A stretch of DNA of 64,000 nt, from the NCBI RefSeq assembly GCF_000184945.1, contig NZ_GL586311.1:3052365-3116364 (forward strand), written 5' to 3'. The stretch's first letter is position 1; each line of letters starts with the position of its first letter. Shown in pieces: positions 1-8,221 of this stretch. The notes beneath the pieces were generated by a model. The model ran no database searches. It was not told where the DNA came from and saw only the letters and a program-made list of their open reading frames with translations. The position numbers and the translations under genes were made by a program. This DNA is from Segatella buccae ATCC 33574. GTDB lineage: Bacteria > Bacteroidota > Bacteroidia > Bacteroidales > Bacteroidaceae.

Positions 1-675
1 GGCGTTGGGCCCGTGCTTGCGGCTGAAGTGTTTCTCCACGAGCAGCGGGTTCATCGTTGTCTGCGGATTCACGGCCAGCGAGATGTGGGCCATCTTGGCT
101 ACCTGCTCCGCCACCACGGCATGATAAACGGCCTCGTCGGCGTCCTTGCCCCAAGTGAATGGCCCGTGGTTCTTGACGAGCACAGCCGGCGTATGCACGT
201 AGTTGATGTTGTCGCGCTTGAAGCGGTCGACAATCACCACGCCCGTGTTGTGCTCGTATTCGGCCATCTGGCCGGCTGTCATGTCGTCGGTGCAGGGGAT
301 GGCGTCATGGAAATAGTCGGCATGAGTGGTGCCGATGTTGGGAATGTCGAGACCGGCCTGCGCCCACGCCGTGGCGTAGGTGGAGTGGGTGTGTACCACG
401 CCGCCTATCTCGGGAAACTCACGGTAGAGCACCAAGTGGGTGGGCGTGTCGGACGAGGGTTTGAGGTCGCCCTCCACCACCTTGCCGGTGTGCAGGTCGA
501 CCACCACCATGTCGTCGGCCTTCATGTTGTCGTAGCTCACACCCGACGGTTTGATGACGACGAGGCCCTTCTCGCGGTCGATGCCCGAGACATTGCCCCA
601 TGTGAATATGACGAGATGGTGTTTCACAAGGTCGAGATTGGCCTTGAACACCTTTTGTTTCAGTTCTTCTAACAT
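1..675 (-). CDS. araD: L-ribulose-5-phosphate 4-epimerase, 3' end cut by the window
   Basis: Cytoplasmic class II aldolase-fold enzyme that converts L-ribulose 5-phosphate to D-xylulose 5-phosphate in L-arabinose catabolism. The minus-strand frame is open from ATG at 675 to the window edge (225 codons; the family is about 230 residues), so only a few C-terminal residues and the stop are missing. It begins [20 protein letters not shown]. Zinc-ligand histidines are visible in [11 protein letters not shown] (His95, His97) and in [10 protein letters not shown] (His170), with SSDTPTH in front, as in E. coli AraD. It follows araR by 28 bp on the same strand and is probably in the same operon, with araA/araB expected beyond the edge. 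Confidence 0.93.
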   Translation of the reverse strand, partial: MLEELKQKVFKANLDLVKHHLVIFTWGNVSGIDREKGLVVIKPSGVSYDNMKADDMVVVDLHTGKVVEGDLKPSSDTPTHLVLYREFPEIGGVVHTHSTYATAWAQAGLDIPNIGTTHADYFHDAIPCTDDMTAGQMAEYEHNTGVVIVDRFKRDNINYVHTPAVLVKNHGPFTWGKDADEAVYHAVVAEQVAKMAHISLAVNPQTTMNPLLVEKHFSRKHGPNA

Positions 676-703
676 GCTTTTTTGAGTTATGGGTTGCTTG
701 TTG

Positions 704-1384
704 TCACTTCAGGTTGAAGGTGGGGTCGTCCTCGTAGATGCGCTTGTTGAAGCGGTAGAGGGCGGCTCCCCGTTTGGATGTCACCTTGTCGATGAGTTCC
801 GTCTTCTCGATGAAGTCGATGTCTTTGATGCGCTTGCGGAAGTTGCGCTTGTCGATGGGGCTGCCCTGCACGGCCTCGTAGACGTGTTGCAGCTGTGTGA
901 GCGTGAAGAGGCTTGGCAGCAGCCGGAAGCCCAGCGGCTCGGTGTTGATGCGCCGGCGTATCTGTGCGAGCGCGTTGCGCACCATGATGTTGTGGTCGGA
1001 GTAGAGCGTGGGCAGTTCGTCGAGGTTGACCCATTGCAGCCCATACTGCTCGCGCAGACTGTCGTCGTAGTCTTTCACGTTGATGAGCGTGCAGTAGGCC
1101 ACGGAGATGACGCGCTCTCCCGGGTCGCGGTCGATGGCACCGAAGGCCCCCACCTGCCGGATATAGAGGTTGCGCATGCCCGTGAGTTCGTAGATCACCC
1201 GGTTGGCGGCATCTTCCAGACTCTCCTCGGCCCCCACGAATCCGCCGTAGAGCGACCATTCGCCGCGTCCGGGATCCATCTGCCGCTTGCCGATGAGTAT
1301 TCTCAGTTTGTTTTCCTCAAATCCGAAGATGAGGCAGTCCACGGAGACGAAGACCTTGGAGTGTTCGCCATAAAATCCTGTCAT
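704..1384 (-). CDS. araR: AraR-type Nudix-related transcriptional regulator of arabinose use
   Basis: A 226-residue protein with an N-terminal Nudix-like domain (about 10-145) and a C-terminal winged-helix region (about 150-226). The Nudix box lies at residues 48-70 ([20 protein letters not shown] and onward). Compared with the catalytic consensus R-E-U-x-E-E, it reads R-V-I-Y-E-L, so two of the metal-binding glutamates are absent. This fits a sugar-sensing regulator of the NrtR/AraR class rather than a hydrolase. Bacteroides thetaiotaomicron AraR sits in the same gene order (epimerase, transporter, regulator, araD), which supports the call. Being encoded inside the cluster suggests it controls its own operon. 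DNA binding and ligand are inferred from family knowledge. Confidence 0.85.
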   Translation of the reverse strand: MTGFYGEHSKVFVSVDCLIFGFEENKLRILIGKRQMDPGRGEWSLYGGFVGAEESLEDAANRVIYELTGMRNLYIRQVGAFGAIDRDPGERVISVAYCTLINVKDYDDSLREQYGLQWVNLDELPTLYSDHNIMVRNALAQIRRRINTEPLGFRLLPSLFTLTQLQHVYEAVQGSPIDKRNFRKRIKDIDFIEKTELIDKVTSKRGAALYRFNKRIYEDDPTFNLK

Positions 1385-1473
1385 GAGTATTGGTTGTTTT
1401 TTGTTTCGTTGATATTGGTGTGCCGGTGAAGCGGGCAGGGGACTTGTGACCCGCAGTCCGCTTCACCGCACGC

Positions 1474-3435
1474 TTACCAGAGGATAACGTAGAGCAGCAG
1501 CGTGATCACGGCGATGCCGATGGTGCCGTAGGTGTAGCTGCGCGTGGTGGCAAAGAGGCCGAGGTTGATGGGCAGTGCCTTCTCGTCGCGCACCTTGTCC
1601 ATGGAGTTGCTGTAAAGCCACACGGCCGACGACCCCACGAGCACGCCGAAGAAGAAGAAGGCCTGGAAGCCGATGTCGTTGAGATAGGCGATGAGGTTGC
1701 TGTCGGGGTCGGCACCGGGATTCATGGCCCCGAGCGTGGTGACGATGGCAGCCGCCACAATCATCAGCACGCCTGCACCGCCGAGTATCTTCGACCACAG
1801 GAGCATGGCCTTGCGGTCGCTCTCGGAGGGTTGCTCGCAGCCCACGGTCTTCTTGTCGAAGTAGGATACAATCACGAAGAACGTGAAGAGGATGATGAAG
1901 ATGTAGCCGGCGCGGAACTGGAAGGCCACGTCGCCGAGCGTCACCTTGAAGAGCACGCCCATCGGGATGGTGAGGATGGCCGTCCACACGGCAGCCAGCG
2001 AGGAAGCCCGCTTCCACAGCAGGCCGAGACCGAACACAACGATGATGCCCGGATAGATGAAGCCGGAATACTCCTGAATGTACTGGAAGGCCTGATCGAG
2101 ACCGCCGAGCAGGGGTTTCACGGCCACCAGAGCGATGACGAGGGCGGCCACGGCCACCAACCGGCCCACGCCCACGAGCTGCTTGTCGCCGGCATTGCGG
2201 TTGATGTATTTCTTGTAGATGTCCATCGTGAAGAGCGTGGAGGTGGAGTTGAACATCGAGGCCAGCGACGAGATGATGGCTGCCGTGAGGGCGGCGAAGC
2301 TCAGACCCTTGATACCCGTGGGGGTGAAGTTGCGGATGAGCCAGGGATAGGCGTCGTCGGCCACGTTGATTTTGCCTTGCAGGTTCATGCCGGCGAAGGC
2401 GTCGGGATTCTGCATGATGTAGTAGGCGCAGATACCGGGCAGCACCACGATAAACGGAATGAGAATCTTCAGGAAGCCGGCAAAGACGAGTCCTTTCTTG
2501 GCCTCGTCGATGTTCTTGGCGGCCAGTCCTTTCTGGATGATATACTGGTTGAAGCCCCAGTAGCCGAGGTTGGTGAGCCACACGCCGCCCACCACGGCGG
2601 CGATGCCGGGCACGTTGGCGAAGGCATCGGCATTGTGGCTTTGCTGTATCACGAGATGGAAGTGTACGTCTTGCGCGTGGGCACCCGTGGTGAGGTCGTG
2701 AAACACTTTGCCCAGTGCGCCGAGTGTGTCGGTGCCGAACACGCCGGCCATCTCGCTGAGGGCCACATAGGCGGTGACCAGACCGCCGCCCACGAGGAAT
2801 GTCACCTGCATCACATCGGTCCATGCCACCGAGGCCAGACCACCGTAGATGGAGTAGATGCCGGCCACGAGGAAGAGTCCGAAGATGATGAGCATCCGCA
2901 TGGACACCTCGATGCCGAAGATGCTCACGGCCATGCCCTGCAGACCGAGTATCTGCTCAATGGCAAGTGCGCCGAGCCAGGCCACGGAGGTGAGGTTGAC
3001 GAACACGTAGAGGAAGAGCCAGAGGATGGAGAAGGCCAGTCCCACACCGTCGTTGTAGCGTTCGCGGAGGAACTGGGGGATGGTGAATATCTTGCGGTCG
3101 AGCATCACGGGCAGCAGGAACTTGCCGATGACCACGAGCGTGATGGCGGCCATCACCTCGTAGGCTGCGATGGCGATGCCGTCGCGGAAGCCCGTGCCCG
3201 ACATGCCGATAAACTGTTCGGCGGAGATGTTGGCGGCGATGAGCGAGGCGCCCACGGCCCACCATGTGAGGGTGTTGCCGGCGAGGAAGTAGTCGTTGGC
3301 GGTTTTTTCCTTGCCGCCTTTGTTGCGGCTCAGAAACAGTCCCAGTCCTACCAATAATATAAGGTAGACGATGAGAATCAGAAAGTCGATGGTCTTGAAG
3401 CCCGATGTGGCCAAGGCTTGTGAAATGTTGTTCAT
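1474..3435 (-). CDS. sodium:solute (sugar) symporter, SSS family
   Basis: A 653-residue inner-membrane transporter of the SGLT-like SSS family, expected to import a sugar (probably arabinose, from context) with Na+. It begins MNNISQALATSGFKTIDF and shows many hydrophobic helices from the first segment (LILIVYLILLVGLGLFLS) to the last (TYGTIGIAVITLLLYVILW). The typical family stretch NDYFLAGNTLTWWAVGASL is near residues 46-64. The open frame runs 20 codons further upstream to 3495, but that part is translation of a GC-rich intergenic repeat, so I place the start at ATG 3435. It lies between galM and araR, the order of the Bacteroides arabinose cluster. Confidence 0.9.
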   Translation of the reverse strand: MNNISQALATSGFKTIDFLILIVYLILLVGLGLFLSRNKGGKEKTANDYFLAGNTLTWWAVGASLIAANISAEQFIGMSGTGFRDGIAIAAYEVMAAITLVVIGKFLLPVMLDRKIFTIPQFLRERYNDGVGLAFSILWLFLYVFVNLTSVAWLGALAIEQILGLQGMAVSIFGIEVSMRMLIIFGLFLVAGIYSIYGGLASVAWTDVMQVTFLVGGGLVTAYVALSEMAGVFGTDTLGALGKVFHDLTTGAHAQDVHFHLVIQQSHNADAFANVPGIAAVVGGVWLTNLGYWGFNQYIIQKGLAAKNIDEAKKGLVFAGFLKILIPFIVVLPGICAYYIMQNPDAFAGMNLQGKINVADDAYPWLIRNFTPTGIKGLSFAALTAAIISSLASMFNSTSTLFTMDIYKKYINRNAGDKQLVGVGRLVAVAALVIALVAVKPLLGGLDQAFQYIQEYSGFIYPGIIVVFGLGLLWKRASSLAAVWTAILTIPMGVLFKVTLGDVAFQFRAGYIFIILFTFFVIVSYFDKKTVGCEQPSESDRKAMLLWSKILGGAGVLMIVAAAIVTTLGAMNPGADPDSNLIAYLNDIGFQAFFFFGVLVGSSAVWLYSNSMDKVRDEKALPINLGLFATTRSYTYGTIGIAVITLLLYVILW

Positions 3436-3449
3436 TGTTGGTGAGTGAG

Positions 3450-3498
3450 AGCCTCCCCCGGCCCCTCCGAAGGAGGGGAGTGCCTCGCGGGACACGGG
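3450..3498. repeat. GC-rich palindromic repeat, left copy
   Basis: About 49 bp, containing an inner hairpin (CCCCTCC, GAA, GGAGGGG). A nearly identical copy in inverted orientation lies at 3723-3771, so the two form a large inverted repeat around the 12-bp tandem array. Related copies occur near 8970, 9092, 47302 and 49197. Confidence 0.8.
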
Positions 3499-3588
3499 TG
3501 GATATGGGGTGATGTTTTAGTCCACTGGTGGAAACCCGTTTGGGGGAGAGGCTGTTGGTTTATTGGTTAATTGATATTTCTGTTATTT

Positions 3589-3696
3589 GTTAAAGCACTC
3601 GTTAAAACATTTGTTAGAACATTTGTTAGAGCAATCGTTAAAACATTTGTTAGAACATTTGTTAAAGCACTCGTTAAAACATTTGTTAAAGCACTC
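3589..3696. repeat. nine-copy 12-bp tandem repeat
   Basis: Nine uninterrupted 12-bp units of the type GTTAAAACATTT, GTTAGAACATTT and GTTAAAGCACTC. The array lies in the spacer between galM and the symporter gene, flanked by inverted copies of a GC-rich palindrome. In one plus-strand frame it reads as a Leu-Lys-His repeat, but I do not regard this as a gene. Confidence 0.93.
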
Positions 3697-3714
3697 CTGT
3701 TTCAAGGATAACAC

Positions 3715-4947
3715 TCATTCAGCCTGTGTCCCGCCAGGCACTCCCCTCCTTTGGAGGGGCCGGGGGAGGCTAAACCTATATGCCAAGTGCGAGACATACG
3801 TCTCTCCCGGTTTCAGATAGGGGTTGGAGACCTCCCACCCCTTGGTCTTGGCCACCGTCTTGGTGGGCGAGTCGGGATATTTCTGGCTTTCGAAGCACAC
3901 GCTCACGTGCTTGGGATATTTCACCCCGTGCTTGCCCGGGATGCCCGTGCCCTGGAAGTTGCCCGTGTAGACCTGCAGGCCCGGTTCGTCGGTGAACACT
4001 TCGAGCAGGATGCCCGTCTTGGGCGAGTAGAGGCTGGCGGCCACTTCGGCCATGTTGCCCTTGCCGTCCTTGAAGGTGTTCAGGCACCAGTTGTGGTCGT
4101 AGCCCGTGGCATTCTTGATTTGTTCGAATGTCGTGTCGCAGGCCTCGCCGATGGCCTTGGCCTTGCGGAAGTCCATAGGCGTGCCCTCCACGCTCTTGAT
4201 TTCGCCCGTGGGGATATAGAGTTTGTCGCTCGGTGTGAAGCTGTCGGCATTGATGTACATCACCTCGTCGAAGGCATCCTTCGACGGGTCGCCGCTCAAG
4301 TTGAAATAGGAGTGGTTGGTCATGTTGACCACGGTCTCCTTGTCGGTCGTGGCCTCAAAGGCGATGTCGAGCGTGTTGTCGCTTTTCACGGTGTAGGTGG
4401 CCTTGGCCTTCACCGTGCCGGGGAAACCGTTGTCGCCGTCGGGCGAGGTGAGCGTGAACACCACGCTCGAGTCGGTGCGGCTCTCGATGTCGTATATCTT
4501 GTTGATCCAGCCCGTGTTGCCGCCCCCGTGCAGACAGTTGCCGTTGTCGTTGTCGCGCAGGGTGTACTGTTTGCCGCCGGCGGTGAGCCGTGCCCCCTTG
4601 ATGCGGTTGGCGTAGCGGCCCACGGTCGAACCGTAGTCAGACGGCGAGTTGAGCGTGTCGGCATACTGCGCGATGTTGTCGTAGCCCAGCACCACGTCGG
4701 TGGGCTTGCCGTCCTTGTCGGGCACGGTGATAGACACCACCCGGCCGCCATAGTTGGTGAGGCACACTTCCATGCCGTTGTTGTTGTGCAGTGTCACGAG
4801 TTCGGTCTTCTTGCCGTCGATGGTCGAATCGAAGGCTGCCGGATTGAGCCCGGAAACCGTGAGCTGTGTCTCTCCGCCCGCTCCGCAGGCCGTGAGCATC
4901 ATGGTGGCCGTTGCGGCTCCAAGAATCAGATGGTTGATTTGTCTCAT
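3715..4947 (-). CDS. galM: aldose 1-epimerase, lipoprotein
   Basis: Mutarotase that interconverts the alpha and beta anomers of sugars such as glucose, galactose or arabinose; here it probably feeds the neighbouring symporter. 410 residues. The N-terminus is a lipoprotein signal (MRQINHLILGAATATMMLTAC, lipobox LTAC), so it acts outside the cytoplasm. Family motifs are present: the LHGG turn, the histidine in MTNHSYFNLSG, TGYDHNW, and the TDEPGLQVYTGN segment that carries the acidic catalytic region. The natural C-terminus should be near HLAYRFSL. The last 18 or so residues (PRPLQRRGVPGGTQAE) are translation of the adjacent GC-rich repeat, so the stop codon is probably displaced. First gene of the arabinose cluster. 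Confidence 0.9.
   Translation of the reverse strand: MRQINHLILGAATATMMLTACGAGGETQLTVSGLNPAAFDSTIDGKKTELVTLHNNNGMEVCLTNYGGRVVSITVPDKDGKPTDVVLGYDNIAQYADTLNSPSDYGSTVGRYANRIKGARLTAGGKQYTLRDNDNGNCLHGGGNTGWINKIYDIESRTDSSVVFTLTSPDGDNGFPGTVKAKATYTVKSDNTLDIAFEATTDKETVVNMTNHSYFNLSGDPSKDAFDEVMYINADSFTPSDKLYIPTGEIKSVEGTPMDFRKAKAIGEACDTTFEQIKNATGYDHNWCLNTFKDGKGNMAEVAASLYSPKTGILLEVFTDEPGLQVYTGNFQGTGIPGKHGVKYPKHVSVCFESQKYPDSPTKTVAKTKGWEVSNPYLKPGETYVSHLAYRFSLPRPLQRRGVPGGTQAE
3723..3771. repeat. GC-rich palindromic repeat, right copy
   Basis: Inverted partner of the repeat at 3450-3498, differing at only a few positions. It overlaps the last codons of galM, which therefore ends in repeat-encoded residues. 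Confidence 0.8.
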
Positions 4948-4982
4948 TTGTCGAGGTTTTGTAGGTTATTAGTTATTTTGGG

Positions 4983-5013
4983 TGTAAATTTACAACTTTT
5001 CCCCTAAAGTTGT
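4983..5013. promoter_or_regulatory. overlapping palindromes upstream of galM, candidate operator
   Basis: A perfect 12-bp palindrome TGTAAATTTACA (4983-4994) overlaps a perfect inverted repeat with arms ACAACTTT (4992-4999) and AAAGTTGT (5006-5013). They lie 36-66 bp upstream of the galM start, at the head of the arabinose cluster. Binding of AraR here is inference; I do not recall its consensus well enough to match it. Confidence 0.45.
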
Positions 5014-5180
5014 ATCTCTTTGGCATCGGTTTTTTCGCGCAACGGTGTAAATATAACACTTTTTAATAGTCCCTCTGTCTTCGTCGCGCGGCAGGGGTGG
5101 CTGCGCCGCGCCGCTTCCCGGACTTCGGAGAGGGTGGGAGGGCGATGGCTGTCTGTCGCCCGGTGATTGTCCGATATTTT

Positions 5181-5560
5181 CTGTTCCGATTTGCATTTCG
5201 CCTTTTTTTGTTGTACCTTTGCCGTAGGAAAGGGAGTGCGGAAGTGCTTCCTTTTTTTATTGAATAGTCCCCAACAAGCCCCCCAAAAAACCTCCCTGAG
5301 AGACCCCCAACCCCCTAAAGGGGGCTTTTCCAACCAGTTATGGGTTGCTGTTCGGCCCCAACGGCTTTCTGAAAGGGCCTCTTTGGCGTTGTCATCCGGC
5401 CCAAGTGGGCTTCTAAGTGTGGCCGTTTTGCAAGGTCGGTCGGGCCGAGTGAGAATTTTGATGGGGCGGATGAGGCAAATGGGACAACTATATTTGGTGG
5501 AACAAATGGTCGTGGGGAAAAGTCGTGTAAGGCTTTTTCGAAATCTAAATAAGTTTATGA
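5181..5560 (+). repeat. composite intergenic repeat, copy 1 (promoter, hairpin and AT/GC tail)
   Basis: Starts with TTTG (5190-5193), 20 bp, then TACCTTTG (5214-5221): a textbook Bacteroidetes promoter. Straight after it comes a hairpin with arms around 5230-5240 and 5244-5254 followed by a run of T. A 300-bp tail follows, with blocks such as AGTGTGGCCGTTTTGC and TCGGTCGGGC. The same arrangement recurs at 59534-59850. The 4948-5841 spacer holds no gene I can support. Confidence 0.7.
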
Positions 5561-5612
5561 CTATACCCTCCGGCAATCCCTTGCTGGCCTGCGAGGGGAG
5601 GGGGACGGGGAT

Positions 5613-5761
5613 ATTCGTTTCATCCGCACCATCCGCCGGCAAAAACACTCTTCGGCGAATTATACGAATTATGCGAATGCAGCTTGCGGAACAATTCGTT
5701 TCATCCGCACCATTCGCCGACAAAAATATTCTTCGGCGAATGGTGCGGATTACGCGAATGC
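5613..5761. repeat. 81-bp tandem duplication with strong hairpin
   Basis: Two consecutive copies (5613-5693 and 5694-5761). In the second, 18-bp arms at 5703-5720 and 5733-5750 are perfectly complementary around a 12-nt loop. The first copy has a degraded right arm. It lies just ahead of the DPP IV promoter. Confidence 0.75.
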
Positions 5762-5809
5762 CGTTTGAGAAATAATCCGCTTTCTCCTCCCCGTTCCGCA
5801 AATTCTTTG

Positions 5810-5817
5810 TAACTTTG
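5810..5817 (+). promoter_or_regulatory. -7 promoter box of the DPP IV gene
   Basis: TAACTTTG, matching TAnnTTTG, 24 bp ahead of the ATG at 5842. The -33 region (TTTC near 5781) is a weak match. Confidence 0.5.
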
Positions 5818-5841
5818 TGCGCAATAAAGCAAAACCGAACT

Positions 5842-8058
5842 ATGGACAAGTTTTCATGGAAGAATAAGTTTCTTACCCTTATGTGTGCAACCCTATTGGC
5901 CGGCACTTCCGCCGCACGGGAGCAAGGCCGCCTCGACCTGCAGACCATCACCTCGGGCGAACTCGCGCCTGCCTACATCACCGGCATCAACCCCATTGCG
6001 GGTACCGATCTCTATGCGCAGGTGAGTGCCGACGGTCGGCAAATCGTCAGCCGCTCGTTCAAGACGGGGCGGCAACGGGCTGTGCTCTTCGACGTGGCCG
6101 CCACCGAGGGCGAACATATCGACGCGTTTGACGGCTACGAGATGGACCGGCAGGGCCGCCAACTGCTCATCCGCACCCGCACCGAGGCCGTGTACCGGCG
6201 TTCCTACAAGGCCGAATTCTACCGCTACGACATCGCCACCCGCCGGCTCTCGAAACTCTCGGAGGGCGGGCCGCAGCAGGTGCCGGCCTTCTCGCCAGAC
6301 GGGCGGAAGATAGCCTTCGTGCGCGACAACAACCTCTTTGTGGTGGCCGACGGGCACGAGCGGCAGGTGACGACCGACGGGCGGTTTAACGAAATCATCA
6401 ACGGCATACCCGACTGGGTGAACGAGGAGGAGTTCGGCTTCAATCGCGCCTTTGCCTTCAATGCCGACGGCACGCGGCTCTGCTGGCTCCGCTACGACGA
6501 GTCGCGGGTGAAGACCTACGCCCTGCAACTCTTCAAGGGCGAGTGTCCCGAGCGTGAGGCACTGGCCGACTATCCCGGCGAATACTCCTACAAATATCCC
6601 AAGGCAGGCTATGACAACTCCGTCGTGAGCGCGTGGAGCTGCGACCTCGGGAGTGGTGAGGTGCGCCGGCTGCAAGTGCCGTTGGCCGCCGACGGCTACA
6701 TGCCCCGCATCAAGGCCACAGCCGACAGCCGCGCCATGATTGTCTACACCATGAACCGCCATCAGGATACGCTCTGCCTCTACCGCGCCGACCCCGTCAC
6801 GGGCCTCTCGCGGCTGCTCATCAGCGAGAGTGTGCCGCGCTACGTGAAGGAGGAGGCGATGGAGGGCATCACCGTGCTCGACCGCCACATCCTCGTGCCC
6901 AGCGACCGCGACGGTTACATGCACCTCTATCTCTACGACATGGAGGGTCGTCTGCTGCGGCAGGTGGAGCGCGGTGACTACGATGTGACGGCGGTCTGCG
7001 GCTTCGACGAGCGGCGGGGCGATGTCTACTATCAGGCTGCGCGGCTCAATGCCCACGACAGGCAGGTGTATGTGACCCGGGCCGACGGACGCACCGAACG
7101 GCTCACCGACCGCGAGGGCAACAACTCAGCTGTCTTCTCGGCCGACCTGCGCTATTTCGTCAACGTGTGGAGCGACTATGACCATCCCTATGTATTCACC
7201 TTGCGCACGAATGGGGGCAAGACGCTCGCCGTGCTCGAAGACAACCACAAGTTGGCAGGCCGGTTGGCCGACTATGGTTTCGGCCGCCGCGAGACTTTCT
7301 CGTTTGTCACCTCCGAGGGCGTGCGGCTCGACGGATGGATGGTGAAGCCGACCGACTTCGACCCCTCCCGCCGCTATCCCGTGATTCTCTACCAGTATTC
7401 CGGCCCCGGCAGCCAACAGGTGATAAACGCCTGGAGCACCGGCAGCATGGGGCAGGGTGGGGCCTTCGACCACTATCTGGCGCAGCAGGGCTTCATTGTG
7501 GCTTGCGTGGACGGGCGCGGAACGGGTGGCCGCGGGGCGGAGTTTGAGAAGGTCACTTATCTGAAACTGGGCGAACTGGAGGCCCGCGACCAAGTGGAGA
7601 CGGCCCTCTATCTCGGCACGCTGCCCTACGTGGACAAAGACAATATCGGCATCTGGGGCTGGAGTTTCGGCGGTTTCTGCACGCTCATGAGCATGAGCGA
7701 GGGCCGCGGGGTGTTCAAGGCCGGTGTGGCTGTGGCGCCGCCCACCAACTGGAAGTTCTACGACACCATCTACACCGAGCGGTACATGCGCACGCCCCGC
7801 GAAAATGCCGAGGGCTACAAGACCAATCCCATTGAGCGGGCCGACCGTCTGCACGGTTCGCTGCTCATCTGCCACGGACTGGCCGACGACAATGTGCATC
7901 CTCAAAACGCATTCGAATATTCCGAAGCGTTGGTGCAGGCAGACAAAGACTTTAAGGAAAACTTCTACGTGAACCGCAACCACGGCATCCGCGGCGGCAA
8001 CACCCGCACGCATCTGCTGCGCCAGATTTCGCAGTGGTTTGAGAGGGAATTAAAGTAG
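5842..8058 (+). CDS. dipeptidyl peptidase IV, S9 family
   Basis: A 738-residue secreted serine peptidase that removes X-Pro or X-Ala dipeptides from peptide N-termini. A signal peptide opens it (MDKFSWKNKFLTLMCATLLAGTSA). An N-terminal beta-propeller spans about 60-500 and contains the DPP IV signature PDWVNEEEF, whose glutamates bind the substrate amino end. The alpha/beta-hydrolase domain carries Ser608 in GWSFGGF, an Asp in LADDNVHP (about 682) and His714 in NRNHGIRGG. Start chosen at ATG 5842, because the signal peptide follows directly; upstream codons give no signal. Likely periplasmic or surface-exposed, used for growth on peptides. It stands alone, convergent with pflA. Confidence 0.92.
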   Translation: MDKFSWKNKFLTLMCATLLAGTSAAREQGRLDLQTITSGELAPAYITGINPIAGTDLYAQVSADGRQIVSRSFKTGRQRAVLFDVAATEGEHIDAFDGYEMDRQGRQLLIRTRTEAVYRRSYKAEFYRYDIATRRLSKLSEGGPQQVPAFSPDGRKIAFVRDNNLFVVADGHERQVTTDGRFNEIINGIPDWVNEEEFGFNRAFAFNADGTRLCWLRYDESRVKTYALQLFKGECPEREALADYPGEYSYKYPKAGYDNSVVSAWSCDLGSGEVRRLQVPLAADGYMPRIKATADSRAMIVYTMNRHQDTLCLYRADPVTGLSRLLISESVPRYVKEEAMEGITVLDRHILVPSDRDGYMHLYLYDMEGRLLRQVERGDYDVTAVCGFDERRGDVYYQAARLNAHDRQVYVTRADGRTERLTDREGNNSAVFSADLRYFVNVWSDYDHPYVFTLRTNGGKTLAVLEDNHKLAGRLADYGFGRRETFSFVTSEGVRLDGWMVKPTDFDPSRRYPVILYQYSGPGSQQVINAWSTGSMGQGGAFDHYLAQQGFIVACVDGRGTGGRGAEFEKVTYLKLGELEARDQVETALYLGTLPYVDKDNIGIWGWSFGGFCTLMSMSEGRGVFKAGVAVAPPTNWKFYDTIYTERYMRTPRENAEGYKTNPIERADRLHGSLLICHGLADDNVHPQNAFEYSEALVQADKDFKENFYVNRNHGIRGGNTRTHLLRQISQWFERELK

Positions 8059-8088
8059 TTAGGAGTTTTATTGGGAGTTTTTTTGTAA

Positions 8089-8221
8089 GGAGTTAAAGGG
8101 AGTTAAGGAGTTAAAGGGAGTTAAGACAATAGTCTCATCGCTTATAAAGCTATATGGTCTTTGTGCAAGCAATAAAGCCGTTGTCTTAACTCCCTTTAAC
8201 TCCTTAACTCCCTTTAACTCC
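8089..8221. repeat. GGAGTTAA inverted-repeat element, copy 1
   Basis: Arms at 8089-8129 and 8181-8221 are 41 bp and perfectly complementary; each is built of GGAGTTAA and AAGGGAGTTAAG blocks. The loop is 51 nt. It sits between the convergent DPP IV and pflA genes, and its right arm contains the pflA stop codon. Related elements are at 35442-35610 and 43153-43290. It may also act as a bidirectional terminator. Confidence 0.88.

Noticed and set aside
13..672. 219-codon plus-strand frame
   Set aside because: It is the antisense shadow of araD, whose minus-strand translation has all family motifs.
3589..3696. CRISPR array
   Set aside because: Units are 12 bp without spacers; no cas genes are present.
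3587..3820. plus-strand frame with Leu-Lys-His repeats
   Set aside because: It is simply the translation of the 12-bp tandem repeat.
5004..5951. minus-strand 315-codon frame, and plus-strand 202-codon frame at 5167-5775, in the galM-DPP IV spacer
   Set aside because: Both are made of repeat sequence (promoter-hairpin, CCCCCTAA palindrome, 81-bp duplication), and neither starts with a plausible signal or domain.
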